Shown: positions 53,301-64,000 of the stretch, piece by piece
Position numbering within the stretch: position 1 is the stretch's first letter
Layout of the letters: each line of letters opens with the position of its first letter
From: Ariolimax columbianus
Taxonomy: Eukaryota; Mollusca; Gastropoda; Stylommatophora; Arionidae
Length of the DNA stretch: 64,000 bases
NCBI GenBank assembly: GCA_036924085.1
Contig: JAVGWX010000005.1
Span: forward strand, 82,264,666-82,328,665
Reading direction: 5' to 3'
Made by a program: the position numbers and the translations under genes
The notes under the pieces: model-generated
Databases searched by the model: none
What the model saw: only the letters and a program-made list of their open reading frames with translations
What the model was told of the DNA's origin: nothing

Positions 53301-54110
53301 TTTATTTTTAAAAACTCCAGCCGAGGAAACAGAGGTCCAAAATTACGTGTGGGTATTCCATGTCCAGCTTGTAAGGAATTGTGAATCCATTTGTTGTAGT
53401 GTGATTTTACAGGTAACGGTTTTTAAGCAAGGTTACCAATATCTTCGCAACCTTACTTGGTCTCCAATGGCATCATTCTGGGAGATGAATCACCTGTCTA
53501 GTTCGCTGAGAACGATTAGCCCTGCTCGCTGACAATGGAGACATTGATCGTTTGCTTTGCGAACAAACCTGGCAGTCCTGGCCAACTCTCGACATCACAA
53601 ATCGAATTTTCGATCCTGGGGCAATTGCTAATGGCATGCAACTCTACTCAATAGTACAGCCGCTTTGATCCTCTTATTTTTCCGGCTTGAACCGCTTAGA
53701 CTGCATGTGTGTCGCTAATTAGCCGACAGGGCATTTGGAAAGCTTACGCTAGTCAAGGTTATTACCTACGTTTACCCACGATGGTTTAAATTCGTCATTT
53801 TTATAATTTGAATACTGGGCAGGAGTCGCACTGCTTCATTATGTCTTGACGGTCATCGCTAGGCTTTGTTTTAAATAGATACTAACTATTAAATGGATTA
53901 AAATTTCTCTCAAAACCGATTAGGGTAAACCAAATCTAAAGATGAACCAAACTCCATCATCCGTATCATTCACATGTAATTGATGCTGATAATTCTCCAT
54001 TCTGCTCTAGCCTTCATTTGTTTGTACCCATTTAACGATTGGGCCTTCTTGCAAAACGGAAAACAGTTTACAGGCACAGACAGCTGATTCCCTTTCCCCG
54101 CCCCCTAAAT
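52798..54110. other. No gene supported; (ATT)n microsatellite
   Basis: A perfect ATT/ATTATT run lies at 53239-53301. The rest is unique sequence without convincing frames. A CRE-like TGACGTAA (54111-54118) and CCGCCCC (54098-54104) occur just upstream of the next entry. Confidence 0.5.
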
Positions 54111-54118
54111 GACGTAAT

Positions 54119-54349
54119 ATGCTGGACGAACCTTTATTCGCGTTCAATTTCCAAGAAGAAAAAGAAGCTAATATGCCGAGCAAAGCAGAGGGCGCTTATA
54201 TGAAAGTCGGAAGTTCTTTTCAGTTGTTTCCCCAGATGTTCCCCTTGGTCTTGTTCTTGACTGTCCTGTCATGTCTAATTGTTTCAGCAGGTCGTGTACA
54301 TGGGTTACCACTACACCTTTTGCATCTGTTTTTGCTGCTTGGACTTTGA
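54119..54349 (+). CDS. Hypothetical 76-residue frame with hydrophobic segment
   Basis: No family is recognised. The frame starts at ATG in a non-repetitive region and has a charged N-terminal half (EEKEANMPSKAEG), then a strongly hydrophobic stretch FPLVLFLTVLSCLIVSAG, and a leucine-rich end before a stop. If translation began at the internal methionine before FPLVLF, it would resemble a signal peptide. A GC box-like CCGCCCC and TGACGTAA lie just upstream. No homology, splice signal or codon bias supports expression, so it may be a chance frame. Confidence 0.2.
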   Translation: MLDEPLFAFNFQEEKEANMPSKAEGAYMKVGSSFQLFPQMFPLVLFLTVLSCLIVSAGRVHGLPLHLLHLFLLLGL

Positions 54350-54414
54350 CTATAAATCCTACTTTCCGTTAACGTGTCATTGCATTTGATTATTTTGAAG
54401 GAGCACGTCTCAAC

Positions 54415-54480
54415 GGCTTCCGGGTCGACCCAGCCTTAAATGGGTACCAGTCCGGGAATTGCACCGAATGTGGCAAGGTA
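54415..54480 (+). mobile_element. SINE-2 body fragment
   Basis: CCGGGTCGACCCAGCCTTAA followed by ATGGGTACCAGTCCGGGAA matches 27500-27540 in SINE-2. The tRNA-like head and tail are missing. Confidence 0.75.
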
Positions 54481-54489
54481 TGCCGTTCG

Positions 54490-55223
54490 AGGATTGGTCT
54501 TTTCAGCTATAAGAGAACACATTTCACAGCGGTAAGAAACGGTCAATGAAAAGCATTAAACGAACATTGTTGAGTGCTGGCAAGCAGTACCATTGCCCAC
54601 AACTATCATTATTTAATTAAGCGTCTTCCACATTTGTAATATGTGAGTTTATTATATTAGTTTAATTTCGTTGTAATTCTAGTAGCGCTCGAAATTTTTA
54701 ATATGACGTCATTAAAGAATAGTATAGTCGGCAATGAAGAACGTGTATTCCAAATGAAGTAAACTGATTATTAACTGCCTGTCGTGCAGTAAACAAAAAT
54801 ATGTTTGTTTTATTTTTTTATTTGAAATTGTTTCCCGCTGTGAAAGAAAACAACCCACAAAGAAATTATAAAGCCTATGACGTCAATTGCAGCGATTTCA
54901 CAGGTCATCTGAGATACACAATTTGAAATTAGTTTATATATGATCATTAGATGCTTTTCCGCAAGCAGAGTAATGAAGCTGAAGTCATTATTCTGGCAAG
55001 TTTTATTGCAAGTGAAGAAATTGCAAAACACTGGAAGTTTTTTTTCCGAAGAATAATTGGGCAAAGAATGCCATTAAAGTAATGTGTCCTAATGAAAAGC
55101 AAGGACCGTTACCAAATAATATTTTTCATTTTGTACTATATGGAGTTCTATCGACAGAATGACCGATAACATAAAATTAAGCCTCAAAGCTCACGCGTCC
55201 GAATTTGAAAAAAAAATTGGGTT
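54490..55223. other. No gene supported
   Basis: AT-rich unique DNA; an 84-codon minus-strand frame (54810-55064) has no recognisable motif. Confidence 0.5.
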
Positions 55224-55231
55224 GCTCTTCA

Positions 55232-55386
55232 TTAGGGGTTCTCAACCTTTTAATGCTCCATTTCCTCCCTTTCACCTTTGTTAAAAAAATATTCCCCCCT
55301 TCCAAAGATAATCTAACTCAAAAGGTTATCACATTTTGCTAAATAGTGGTCCCAGTTCCCCCCTGAAACACTAAATGAGAACCCCT
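55232..55386. mobile_element. hAT-like MITE
   Basis: A 155-bp unit has terminal inverted repeats AGGGGTTCTCAACC (left) and TGAGAACCCCT (right), the classic end of non-autonomous hAT elements. Related 8-bp words GCTCTTCA and GCTCTAGA flank it (55224-55231 and 55387-55394), compatible with a decayed 8-bp duplication. The interior is non-coding. Confidence 0.82.
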
Positions 55387-55394
55387 GCTCTAGA

Positions 55395-56235
55395 CGAAAA
55401 CACAACCGCCACCAATACCGATCAACTGACTTCATTTGTCCGCTGTGTCGATGCTAACTTCGATTGTCCAAAAGAATTGCTCGCTGCTCAACCAAGGGGA
55501 GAAAGCATCCTCCAGGAAGTAAAACATGTTTTATAGATCCGACTTTACGTGAAAGAAGCTAAAGATAATACCAATCGACGGGAATTCAGAAATTTCTGCG
55601 GACAATTTGTCATTGTTACCTCAAATCAGATCAGAGTTATCTAATACGAACATCACATACATACGATTGGAGTGTGCTCCCCTACATTTTACATCAGCAA
55701 ATCATGTGCAAAATAAATCAAATTCACTCATATCGGGACCGCGGTAATTTCGTGTATAAGTGTCCGTAAGACATGAGCACAGAACAACCGCCAGTTTCAA
55801 GAATTTTGGGAAGACGTTCATTCCGAGCGTGACCACCTCTCGCTCTCTTTTACCGTCAGGTGCATTCTCTAGGTAAGCGAGAAATACAGGCGTCCTTTTA
55901 TTATTTGATAGATGAGGTATATATTTTTATTGGCACGAATGAAAATCTCTGCATTAGTTAGAAAATTAAAGCTAACCGTGCGAATTGGTATTTATTGTAA
56001 ACGCTAGAGCGCATCTTTTTGAACACGGGGCTAATCTCAATGAACTCTTCAGATTCAAGGGCAATTCATGCATGAGAGGTATGGAATAAGAATACTTCGA
56101 CTCTGGGAAAATCAACAAAGGATAGAAATTCCTTTTCATTTTCCGAACCTGCCAACCTCACAATTATGATTTCCATTATGATAGATGAGTTGAAGTCTTT
56201 AAATGAAGAAATCAATGCTAACTTCCATGATTTTT
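55395..56235. other. No gene supported
   Basis: Unique sequence without recognisable coding frames or RNA genes. Confidence 0.5.
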
Positions 56236-56246
56236 AAACAGAAGAA

Positions 56247-57927
56247 GCCATAGCAAGAAATCGGATGCAGCAGGCCCTAACATCGCTGGAAGAGTGGGCG
56301 AACTCATGGCTAGTCAAAATAAACGAGGAGAAAACCACATGCACAATATTCTCGCTTTCAATCAAACCCCAAAATACCAAATTAAGTTTAAATGGCAAAT
56401 TCCTGCAGCCAAACGACAACCCAAACTATCTGGGAGTCACATTTGATCGGCGCATGACATGGAAAAGTCAGATCGAGAGAAACCGAATGAGAGCCAGAGA
56501 AAGAATGGCAATCTTGAGAAAACTTGCTGGCACAGGCTGGGGAGCAGATAAAAGCATACTAAAGAAACTGTACACTGGAAAAGGGAGACCAGTTCTCGAG
56601 TATGGCATCGCGGCATGGACAACAGCAGCAAAGGCGAACTTCGATAAAGTTAGCAAACTTCAAAAACAAAGCCATGAGAGTTATAACATGAGGCATGAAG
56701 TCAACGCCAATTGTAGAACTTGAAAAGATTACAAAACTGCAATCCATGACCGATAGAAGAGACTGCAGAGCCCAGCTGCAGTCAGAGAAACTCCGAAGAC
56801 TGACTGACCATCCAACGCACCAGAGACTAAACAATTTGGGAAATGGGAAACTAAAGCGGAGAAACTTTGCAGAAATAGCCAAAGCAAAGATGCACGAAGA
56901 TCCCATAAACGCACTAACAACACCAAAACCCATCACTACTGTACGAAAACCTACCTGGAGGCAGGATATATTTCCAGAGGTGGTAGAAAATATACCAGGT
57001 ATTGGAAACAAAAACTGCCAGACTGAAAAAGAAAGGAGAGATACTACCCTAAGCTTTATATCGAAAAGCTACCCAAGCATGGACTGGACCCATGCATACA
57101 CCGACGGTTCTGTAACAAACACTACACAGAACGGAGGGGCAGGAGCATTCCTAAACCTACCAAATGGCAGAAAAATAACACTGTCATTCGCTACTGGTAA
57201 GTACACAAGCAATTTCAGAGCGGAGGCAGAGGCACTGAATGCGGCAGTGGACGAAATGGTGACACACAAAGAAACTGAAAGCCATATAGTCCTGCTTACA
57301 GATGCTCTCGCCGTAGTCACAGCGCTAAAAAGCCAGAAAAACACTGAGCTTAATGACTTAAGAGCAGCACTCTGCAAACTGTGCCAGCAGTCCGCACCAA
57401 AAAGGGTAGTGGTACAGTGGGTCCCATCACACTGCAACATCCTAGGCAACGAGGAGGCAGATAGACTGGTAAAAGAAGGTGCAAGACTACCACAAACAGA
57501 TACTAGTATGACGTACGAAGAGTCAAAACGGCTTATCAAAGCCAGATACATGACCAAATGGGAAACCGAACATACTGGTTACACCAAAAACCATGCTCAT
57601 TACCAGTTGAACAGAAGAGAGCAGGTCGTTGTCTTCAGACTTCGCACTGGCCACAATAGACTGAGGTACCACCTATTCAACAAACTGAAGATAGGTGGTA
57701 CCGACGAATGCCCGTGCGGTACCGGTAAAAAAACCGCTGAACATCTGCTGCAGAACTGCCCGACATACGAGGATCAGAGAGAGCAGATGTGGCCATCACC
57801 AGTGGAACTGCAAGACAATCTCTATGGCAGTGTCGACAGCCTCAGGATGACCGCCGCTTTTTTCGAAAAAATAATAGTTACTGTCTGACTGCGTACGAAG
57901 AAGAAGAAGAAGAAGAAGAAGAAGAAG
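56247..57927 (+). mobile_element. LINE-A copy 5, 5'-truncated just after the RT catalytic box
   Basis: About 1.68 kb, starting at CCATAGCAAGAAATCGG (the TIARNRMQ region, shortly after FADD) and ending in (GAA)n at 57898-57929. A possible 8-bp duplication AAACAGAA flanks it (56236-56243 and 57928-57935), partly confounded with the tail. It retains the RT thumb and complete RNase H regions. Confidence 0.9.
56250..57888 (+). pseudogene. LINE-A RT C-terminus and RNase H, one frameshift
   Basis: The first frame covers ARNRMQQALTSLEEW to KVSKLQKQ. At about 56665-56672 an extra base (CAAAAACAAAGCC, versus CAAAACCAAGC in copy 1) shifts the frame, which ends at 56723. The correct frame resumes at KSTPIVELEK and is open for 397 codons. 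RNase H acidic residues are present (HAYTDGS, FRAEAEAL, LLTDALA, GNEEADRL). Differences include KKTAEHLLQNCP for KMTTEHLL. It is closest to copy 4 in shared variants such as KIGGTDEC and SVDSLRMTAAFF. Confidence 0.9.
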
Positions 57928-58039
57928 AAACAGAAAATGCGAAATTTAAAATCGACTCTTCTCCACTAGATGTTGACGTGCAACGAGCAACACTTTCTTT
58001 GCAACTGAAACTAATTGAATTTAAATAGAAGTTAGATTT

Positions 58040-60860
58040 GAAGACCAAAATTAAGAATATTTAACTTCATTCTACTCAACTTAACTTAACGTCTTTTTAC
58101 TGGTTTAGAATACTCTGCAGTCTGTATACAACCAGTTTCTTTTACATTTCCTTGAACTAAAAGCTCTGCCCATCCAATCTATTCTTAAATGCATTCATTG
58201 ACCATGTCTCTACTATTTCCGGTGGCAACGTATTCCAAGCATTCACCACTCTGTAACTAAACTAAAAATGTATTTCCTAATATATGGCCTGGAACTTTCT
58301 TTAATTGATTTGTAGCTATGCACTCTTGTTCTTGTAGGTAGTTGTATTTTTAAAAACTTGTTACAGTCATATTTATCCTTTCCGTTGATTATCGGATGAA
58401 CCTGTATTGTCATCTCGAATTATTCTCTTTTCTAGACACTGTAGCTGGTTTTTCTGAGTCTTTTCTCATAACTATAATTCTGGAATCTCACTATCAGATT
58501 TCCCGCTCTTCTTTGTATCCTTTCCAGCATGTTTATATCCCCTCTACGATAAGGACTCCACATTTGTACACAGTACTCCAATCTAGGTCTAACTAAAGCT
58601 TTATACAGTTTGACTATCACTTCCTTGCTCCTCTGTTTAATAGTTCTGCTTATCATACCTAACATTGCGTTTGCCTTTTTCACTGCTACCTGAACTTGGT
58701 CACTCACCTTACCCATATGATCCGTTCTTGCCCCTAGGTCCCTTTCCTTTTCTTTCTTTCTAATATTGGTCACTCTCATTCTGTAATTATGTTCAAAATT
58801 TGATCTACCCATGTGTATGACTTTACATTTATTTACAATAAACTCCATTTGCCAACTCTCGGACCATTCCGAAATTTTGTCTCAATTCGACCTCAATATA
58901 TCCACTTCTGCTTTAGATGAGACACTGCTGTGTATTTTTGTGTCATCAGCAATTTTTGCAATCATGAATTCAATGTCATTGTCCAAATCGTTTATGTACA
59001 TCAAGAACAAAATCAGTTCCAAAACCGAGCCCTGTGGCACTCCACTTTTTACTTCACACCACTCAGAGTACTCCTTATTTATGCCCACTATCTGCCTTCT
59101 TCCCGTTAATCAATTTTCAATCCATTTGGCAACTAATTCGCCATCTATTTCATGTGATTTTGAACTTCCTAAACAATATTTGATGAGGTACTTAGTTCAT
59201 AGTCAATCTGTACTTCTACTGGGGCGGATAATCTTGTGCAGGTCCCAGCTCTGGTATGACCTGGATCTAGCTGGTAGAAGGATTTGCTTATTATCTGTCT
59301 AATCTCGAGCTGTTTATTACTCTGCGTTGGGACAAGTGCCGCGGAGGGGGGTTAACCGGTGTGCGAATATATCTGAAAAGACTCAAACACTAGAGCGAAG
59401 TAGACCCGCAGCTTTTTAAGCGCCATCTAAGCTACTCTAAACAAACCACAAAACCATGACTATGCCATGTGACAAAGACGCCTCTTACGACATGCTCTCT
59501 GTGAGACAGTGGTGCTATTCGTGTCCTTGTCATACACAAAGACCCCAGCGGACCACTTGGTACTCTATATCAAAAACCTTTAAAAAATATAGATAAATAA
59601 CATCCACCTTTTGCACTCCATTTATCATTTTAGTAACCTCCTCCATGAGTTCTTTAGTAAACCCATTCTGGCTATTTATGATTAGAACAAACTTGTGTAA
59701 ATGCATTTCAGTGTTTTCTTTGATTATTGACGATAACAATTTTACGGACTGCTCGTTAAACTCACTGGTCTATAATTTGCTGGATCTGATCTTTTGCCCT
59801 TTTTGAATAAGGGGATCACTCTTGCATCTTTCCATTCCCCTGGGACAAATTATTTTGAAAATGATGGAGAACATAAAAGCCAATGGCTTTGCTAGCAAGT
59901 CTCTAATTCCCAACAGCAATTTTGGATGATATATAGTCTGACCTGGACAGTTATCCAGATTCAACCCTTCCAATTAAAAAAAAAGCATCTTTCTTCAGTC
60001 CACTTGTGTCGCTAGATGTTAGGTGAAGTAGGGAGGTGTGACCTTCTTTATTTCATATTTTTTGACAATCGAAAGTCCTGAATGTGTTATCCATCGTTAG
60101 ATTGGTAGCCCCTGGAATATACAATCGTCCATTATTTGGGCTGGTGGTGACGGAAGCGTAAATTATAGAAAATTAGATCTGCAACTTGTCAGGCCTCCGC
60201 TCCGCTAACCATTTAACCAAGACCTAATGTTATAGCCACACAGTCCCATTATTTGCGACATTTTCTCTGTTTGGCGAGTTAAAAAATCATTTCTTCCGTA
60301 ATAGAGATTGATCTTAATATCACTGTATCCATATCTTTTGGGGAAAATATATTTGGGATCTTTGAGCAGCTTTCTTTTGTGTAGACTGCCTAAGTACTGA
60401 TTGAGTAGATTAGCTGCCTCCCTATTCTCACTTTTTATTTTTCCTGTGCTATCTATGATGGGACCTTTTTTATCCTTCGTTCTCCTGTTATCTCTAATAT
60501 AAAGAAGTTTTTGCTATCAGTCTTGATCTTATGAGCAAGTTATTCTTTTCGAAATCTAATTTTGCTGCTTTATTTATTTTCTGAGTGGTTTTGCTGGTCC
60601 AAATATTTTTTACATTTTTCTTCTGTTTTACCTTCCTCTACATATTTGTCCATGCTTTATTTTTAGCTCTTCTACATTTAACTACAAATCTAATTATCCA
60701 CTTGTTACGCTTGGGGTTTACCTCCCTACATGGAACACATTCCTCTTTCAGCTTTTCCAGAACTGCTTTGAAACTCTCCCACTCTTGTTCAACATTTATT
60801 CCATCGACAATGTTTTTTCCATATTATGTGGCTCGTACTTTTTTCACTAATTGGCATTTA
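58040..60860 (-). pseudogene. LINE-C, CR1/L2-like retrotransposon, decayed
   Basis: The minus strand reads KSENREAANLLNQYLGSLHK and KRYGYSDIKINL-like linker sequence, then NLDNCPGQTIYHPK, MHLHKFVLIINSQNGFTKEL, KVDVIYLYFLKVFD (motif A, normally YLDFxKAFD), SGVPQGSVLELILFLMYIND (motif B), IAKIADDTKIHSS (motif C, ADD), NKCKVIHMGRSN, LYKALVRPRLEYCVQMWSPY and ERIQRRAGNLIVRF. This is the order of a CR1/L2/Rex-type reverse transcriptase. Several frameshifts and stops separate the pieces, and motif A has lost its first aspartate (YLYF). The 3' end lies near 58040-58080 with AAGTTAAGTT-type sequence. No endonuclease was recognised at the 5' end. Confidence 0.85.
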
Positions 60861-61779
60861 TAAAAATCATTTCCCAGATAGCAAATAATCAAAACTTGCA
60901 GCTTTTAATCGGAAGCAAGTAATGCTGTTTGGAAGCACGTATACATGCGAACCGTTTGTTGTTTTCCAGAATGACGTTCGTTAAATTTAAACTATACCGA
61001 GAATAACGGATTCTGTTTATAAAACACTTTATATTTTGTAACCTCAGTTATTTGTTTGTGACAGACATGAAATCTCAAATTCTCATTGCGTACATCTTAT
61101 CTGCCTTGAGTTTAACATAATTATATTCATTAACCGAACTTTACCAACATCTTTAAATTTTGGTATATATTCTTTAATGACTAGATCATATATTTATAAT
61201 TCGCTATCCGGCACACGCTTTTGATGAAGTTGCACATGTCTTGATTAACATTTCATCTCCGACATCAGTATCTCTTATCGGACTATCTTTATTTACCTTC
61301 ACTGCCGCTACCTCTTCTAGTACTATAGCTTACACTGCTAATGTCACTGCTACGACTACTACTACTGCTTCACTGCTACGACTACTACTAACTAAAACTA
61401 CCGCTTTTTTGTTTGCCACTGCTATTATTAATGACACTTTAGTGATGGATCATTGGTGCCTTTGATTACTGAGTCCACCGCACATCCTGTGGATTATGTG
61501 GGCGCCCGTATCAGTATTTTCTACAGCCTCTGACAGCCTTATTGCAATCACCATTCTAAGCCGTGTGGGGGTGGGGACAATGTCCTGCTCACGTCAATCG
61601 TTACTTAGAAGAGCTCAGATATATCTATCTCATTATACACCAGTGCCCATCATGCCGTTCTGGAATTGGCGGACCATTTTCATTATTTCTGCGGGGAAGC
61701 CATATGTGGCAGGAATTTGTCAAACTTGAGTTAAGTGTCAAAGACTATAGTTAAGCCCACGACGAGTATGTACAGGTAG
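60861..61779. other. No gene supported
   Basis: AT-rich unique DNA with an ACT/CTACTA-rich stretch at 61345-61390 that creates a threonine-rich frame. No real gene is evident. Confidence 0.5.
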
Positions 61780-63010
61780 TGATGCTATTCCTGACACCTT
61801 TCCTGAATGTGTAACACTGCGAATATCATATTGTTTGCTGAACGACACACCCTGAATCTGCACTGGCTCTCTGTCAGTAAGTACCGCTTCAAGTTGTCAT
61901 TCAGACGATTTGAGTAAGACTCGGGCCAGAACTGTACCAGCAATGAACAGTAAGGAGACGTCCTCGTGATTGTCGCAGGATTGGCTGTTGCCTTTTTTGC
62001 TTGTACAGAAGCACAATGATGGCGCATCTTCTGTGGAATTTGTTCGGCTTCCCAAATGCAACGAATAAATATAGTCCATTTTTGGACAAGCACTGTGTTC
62101 TCTGTTTCGTTAATCTCAGCAGAAAGTGGGACTGACCTAGTAGACTGGACATCGAGTTAGTTACATTTCTGACCTCAGTCTTGCTGGGCTCGGACTCAAA
62201 CACCTGATTAATAGTGGCTTGATAGATACTAGCTAAGACTTTTTCGCTGATGACGGACAGGCAGTTGAGGATGGCGCACAATTATCTGCCCAGCGTCCAA
62301 AATCGTGACTTTAGCTGTCAATAGCTCCGTGCTTCAGCATTATGTTCATCGCATTGGTGATGGGCTTGAGATGAGAATCAGCGAGCCGTTGGATCTCAAC
62401 CAATTTGTCATGGAGCCATGCATCCTGCATCGACACGAGTCTTCGTTGCGCATCCGTACGTATGCAGCCCTTTTAGACGATGAGGAGGGTCTCTTTGGAG
62501 TAGTTATAATAGGAGGTTTTTTCATCCAAGATGTTCGTAGAAGCTGTGCTGTTTTCGACGAAAAAGTCATGTGTGTCCCACACACTCTCTTGCAAAGAGT
62601 TTGGCCTGCATACCTTAGGAAGGCTCATCTATTTTCCTGAGTTCTTAGTGGGGGGGGTGATATCTGGTCAGCCGACTGTTCAGGTCCGTATGTGCTACAC
62701 TATATTGCTTGGAAAAGTTGAGCCTCTTTACAGTTTTCTCATCACCATGGCGACACCTTAGGTGAATGTTACACTTGGAGGAGCCGGTGGTCTGACCATC
62801 ACTCATCGTCACACGTGGCTTTAGTCACACGTATGTCTCTTATATCTATTCTTTCGGTGATAACAGTTGAGAAAAAGTCACTGATATAGAAGTCGAGTGG
62901 GCATCCACAACGTTTTGTTTTGGGCGTTCAGGCGAAACGAGATGTTAGTGATGGATTGGTCAGAAAAGGCACAGAGACTCGGCAATAGTTTGGGAGTTGG
63001 GAGGAGGGGG
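61780..63010 (-). pseudogene. LINE-E, endonuclease end to RT, decayed
   Basis: Minus-strand reading in order: RVTKATCDDEWWSDHRL-like endonuclease end (about 62870-62800), KRLNFSKQYSVAHTDL, DAWLHDKLVEIQRLADSHLK, LNCLSVISEKVLASIYQ, EAEQIPQKMRHHCASVQAKK, NRLNDNLKRYLLTESQCRFR and SANNMIFAVLHIQERCQE. It ends just before RT motif A. Frameshifts are frequent and no intact frame remains. Together with 12050-14830 and 45880-46915 it covers most of a LINE-E polyprotein. Confidence 0.8.
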
Positions 63011-63682
63011 GGGGTGTGGGTGGGGCGGCGCATTATTAGGATGTGGGCAGGATTAGGGCATCGTGATTCTCGTAGAATCTATCCTTTGCTTTCTAATGGT
63101 TGGTTGTCGTCTAGCCATATTCACGGATCAATAAAGTACACCTCCCCTTGACCCAATGTGAGCGTTAGAGACATTAACATCTTTGGGCAATATAATAGAC
63201 CCTCGAATTAGTTGGGAACTGACGGGGAATCCAACAATGGATTCTCGCCGTTCTTTGCTGGACAGCCACTTCAGAAATACATGTAAGGTAACCAATCCCA
63301 GTCTCCGAAAGCTGACCCTCGTTGAGTAATCGTCACTCGCTAAGGGCAGCCACGAGAGCACGCTCTTTGGTTGAAAGTACTGTCCTTCTTTCCGGCTTGC
63401 TGGCTGCAGTACTGTCATCAGGGTATGTACGCTCCATGCATTGACATTTTAAGAGTCTTCGTATTTCCCACAAATAGTTTGCGGTCATATGATGATGTAA
63501 CTTGTGCTTGAACTTGTGTCAGTAGAGAAACTGACGTTAGCAGCACTCTTTCGTCCCCTGCTGCTCTCAATCTGGTGGCAAGATGTATTCAAGACAAATG
63601 GAGGTACAACGGAGCGGGATTTGTTCCTCCGGGCTTAGTCCAGAAACGTTTCTCATAAACAGGTGTCCCACAAGTCAGAGCG

Positions 63683-63683
<1 letters not shown>
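63011..63683. other. No gene supported
   Basis: A G-run (63007-63016) and unique sequence. A 96-codon minus-strand frame (63128-63418) shows no recognisable domain. Confidence 0.45.
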
Positions 63684-63758
<75 letters not shown>

Positions 63759-64000
63759 GAAACACCCTAGGCAGACAGAGCAATATAAAAAGAGGGGAGG
63801 GGAGAAAAGGAAAATGACTTTACCGAGAGAGTAGAGACGGTAGAGGAGAGCTAGCAAACATCGAGAGGCAGAGAGAAAGGGCAATAGAAAAAAAGAAAGA
63901 AAGAAAGAAAGAGTGTGTGTGAGAGAGAGAAAGAAAGATAGAGAGAGAGAGAGAAATGTAGGAAACACATTCTTAAGCAGAATGTGATAGAAAAAGAAAG
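63684..64000. repeat. Microsatellites (AT)n(AG)n and (GAAA)n
   Basis: AT repeats (63691-63726) pass into AG repeats (63727-63755). Purine-rich DNA with GAAA and AG runs follows (63885-63960) to the window end. The leucine/serine-rich minus-strand frames here are low-complexity artefacts. Confidence 0.92.

Noticed and set aside
63589..63968. Leucine/serine-rich membrane-like minus-strand frames at the window end
   Set aside because: Encoded by AG, AT and GAAA microsatellites.

Overview
This is a repeat-dominated stretch of an animal nuclear genome, most likely a mollusc and plausibly a heterobranch gastropod (sea slug). That is an inference from a conserved metazoan 18S rRNA segment, several LINE reverse transcriptases of types common in molluscan genomes, tRNA-derived SINEs, a Penelope-like fragment, a mariner and very many minisatellites. 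No intact host protein-coding gene could be supported. Every recognisable protein is part of a mobile element, and most other long open frames are minisatellites that happen to lack stop codons.

Families are named here for this window only. LINE-A is a non-LTR retrotransposon with endonuclease, RT and RNase H and a (GAA)n tail, with copies at 1-27, 1107-4678, 13142-14342, 15237-16030, 29319-30023 and 56247-57927. LINE-B also has a (GAA)n tail and carries a conserved 3' core (6046, 12905, 29100-30783 in pieces, 31735). LINE-C is CR1/L2-like (58040-60860). Family D has a (CAA)n tail (8700, 34013, 38757). LINE-E has three broken copies (12050-14830, 45880-46915, 61780-63010). LINE-F has two copies (18168-19010, 52421-52797). 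LINE-G, LINE-H and LINE-I are single or few fragments. There are at least three tRNA-derived SINE types, one mariner with two substituted catalytic aspartates, one hAT-like MITE and one Penelope-like GIY-YIG fragment.

Layout. 1-6 kb: AT-rich minisatellites split by the longest LINE-A copy. 7.4-8.5 kb: a 67-bp array. 9.4-14.8 kb: Penelope fragment, then a broken LINE-E carrying nested LINE-A and LINE-B. 14.9-18 kb: a 27-bp satellite interrupted by LINE-A and a SINE. 18.2-21 kb: LINE-F with an inverted 5' piece, then a 39-bp array. 22.1-25.7 kb: an rRNA-derived retroposed chimera. 26.7-32 kb: LINE-H with a SINE, a 45-bp array and nested LINE-A/LINE-B. 34.6-45.1 kb: 46-, 43- and 39-bp arrays with LINE and SINE fragments. 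45.9-52.8 kb: LINE-E, SINEs, mariner, a 24-bp array and LINE-F. 55-64 kb: MITE, LINE-A, LINE-C and LINE-E.

The most striking object is 22141-25667, read on the minus strand. A 5' external transcribed spacer and about 1.2 kb of near-canonical 18S rRNA are joined to several decayed 28S 3'-region pieces, then to a LINE-like 3' tail ending in (GAA)n. The whole unit is flanked by a perfect 14-bp target-site duplication. It looks like a pre-rRNA-derived chimeric RNA mobilised in trans by a (GAA)-tail LINE. A short core sequence in its 3' tail recurs in a tRNA-derived SINE and in LINE-B, suggesting shared recognition by one retrotransposition machinery.
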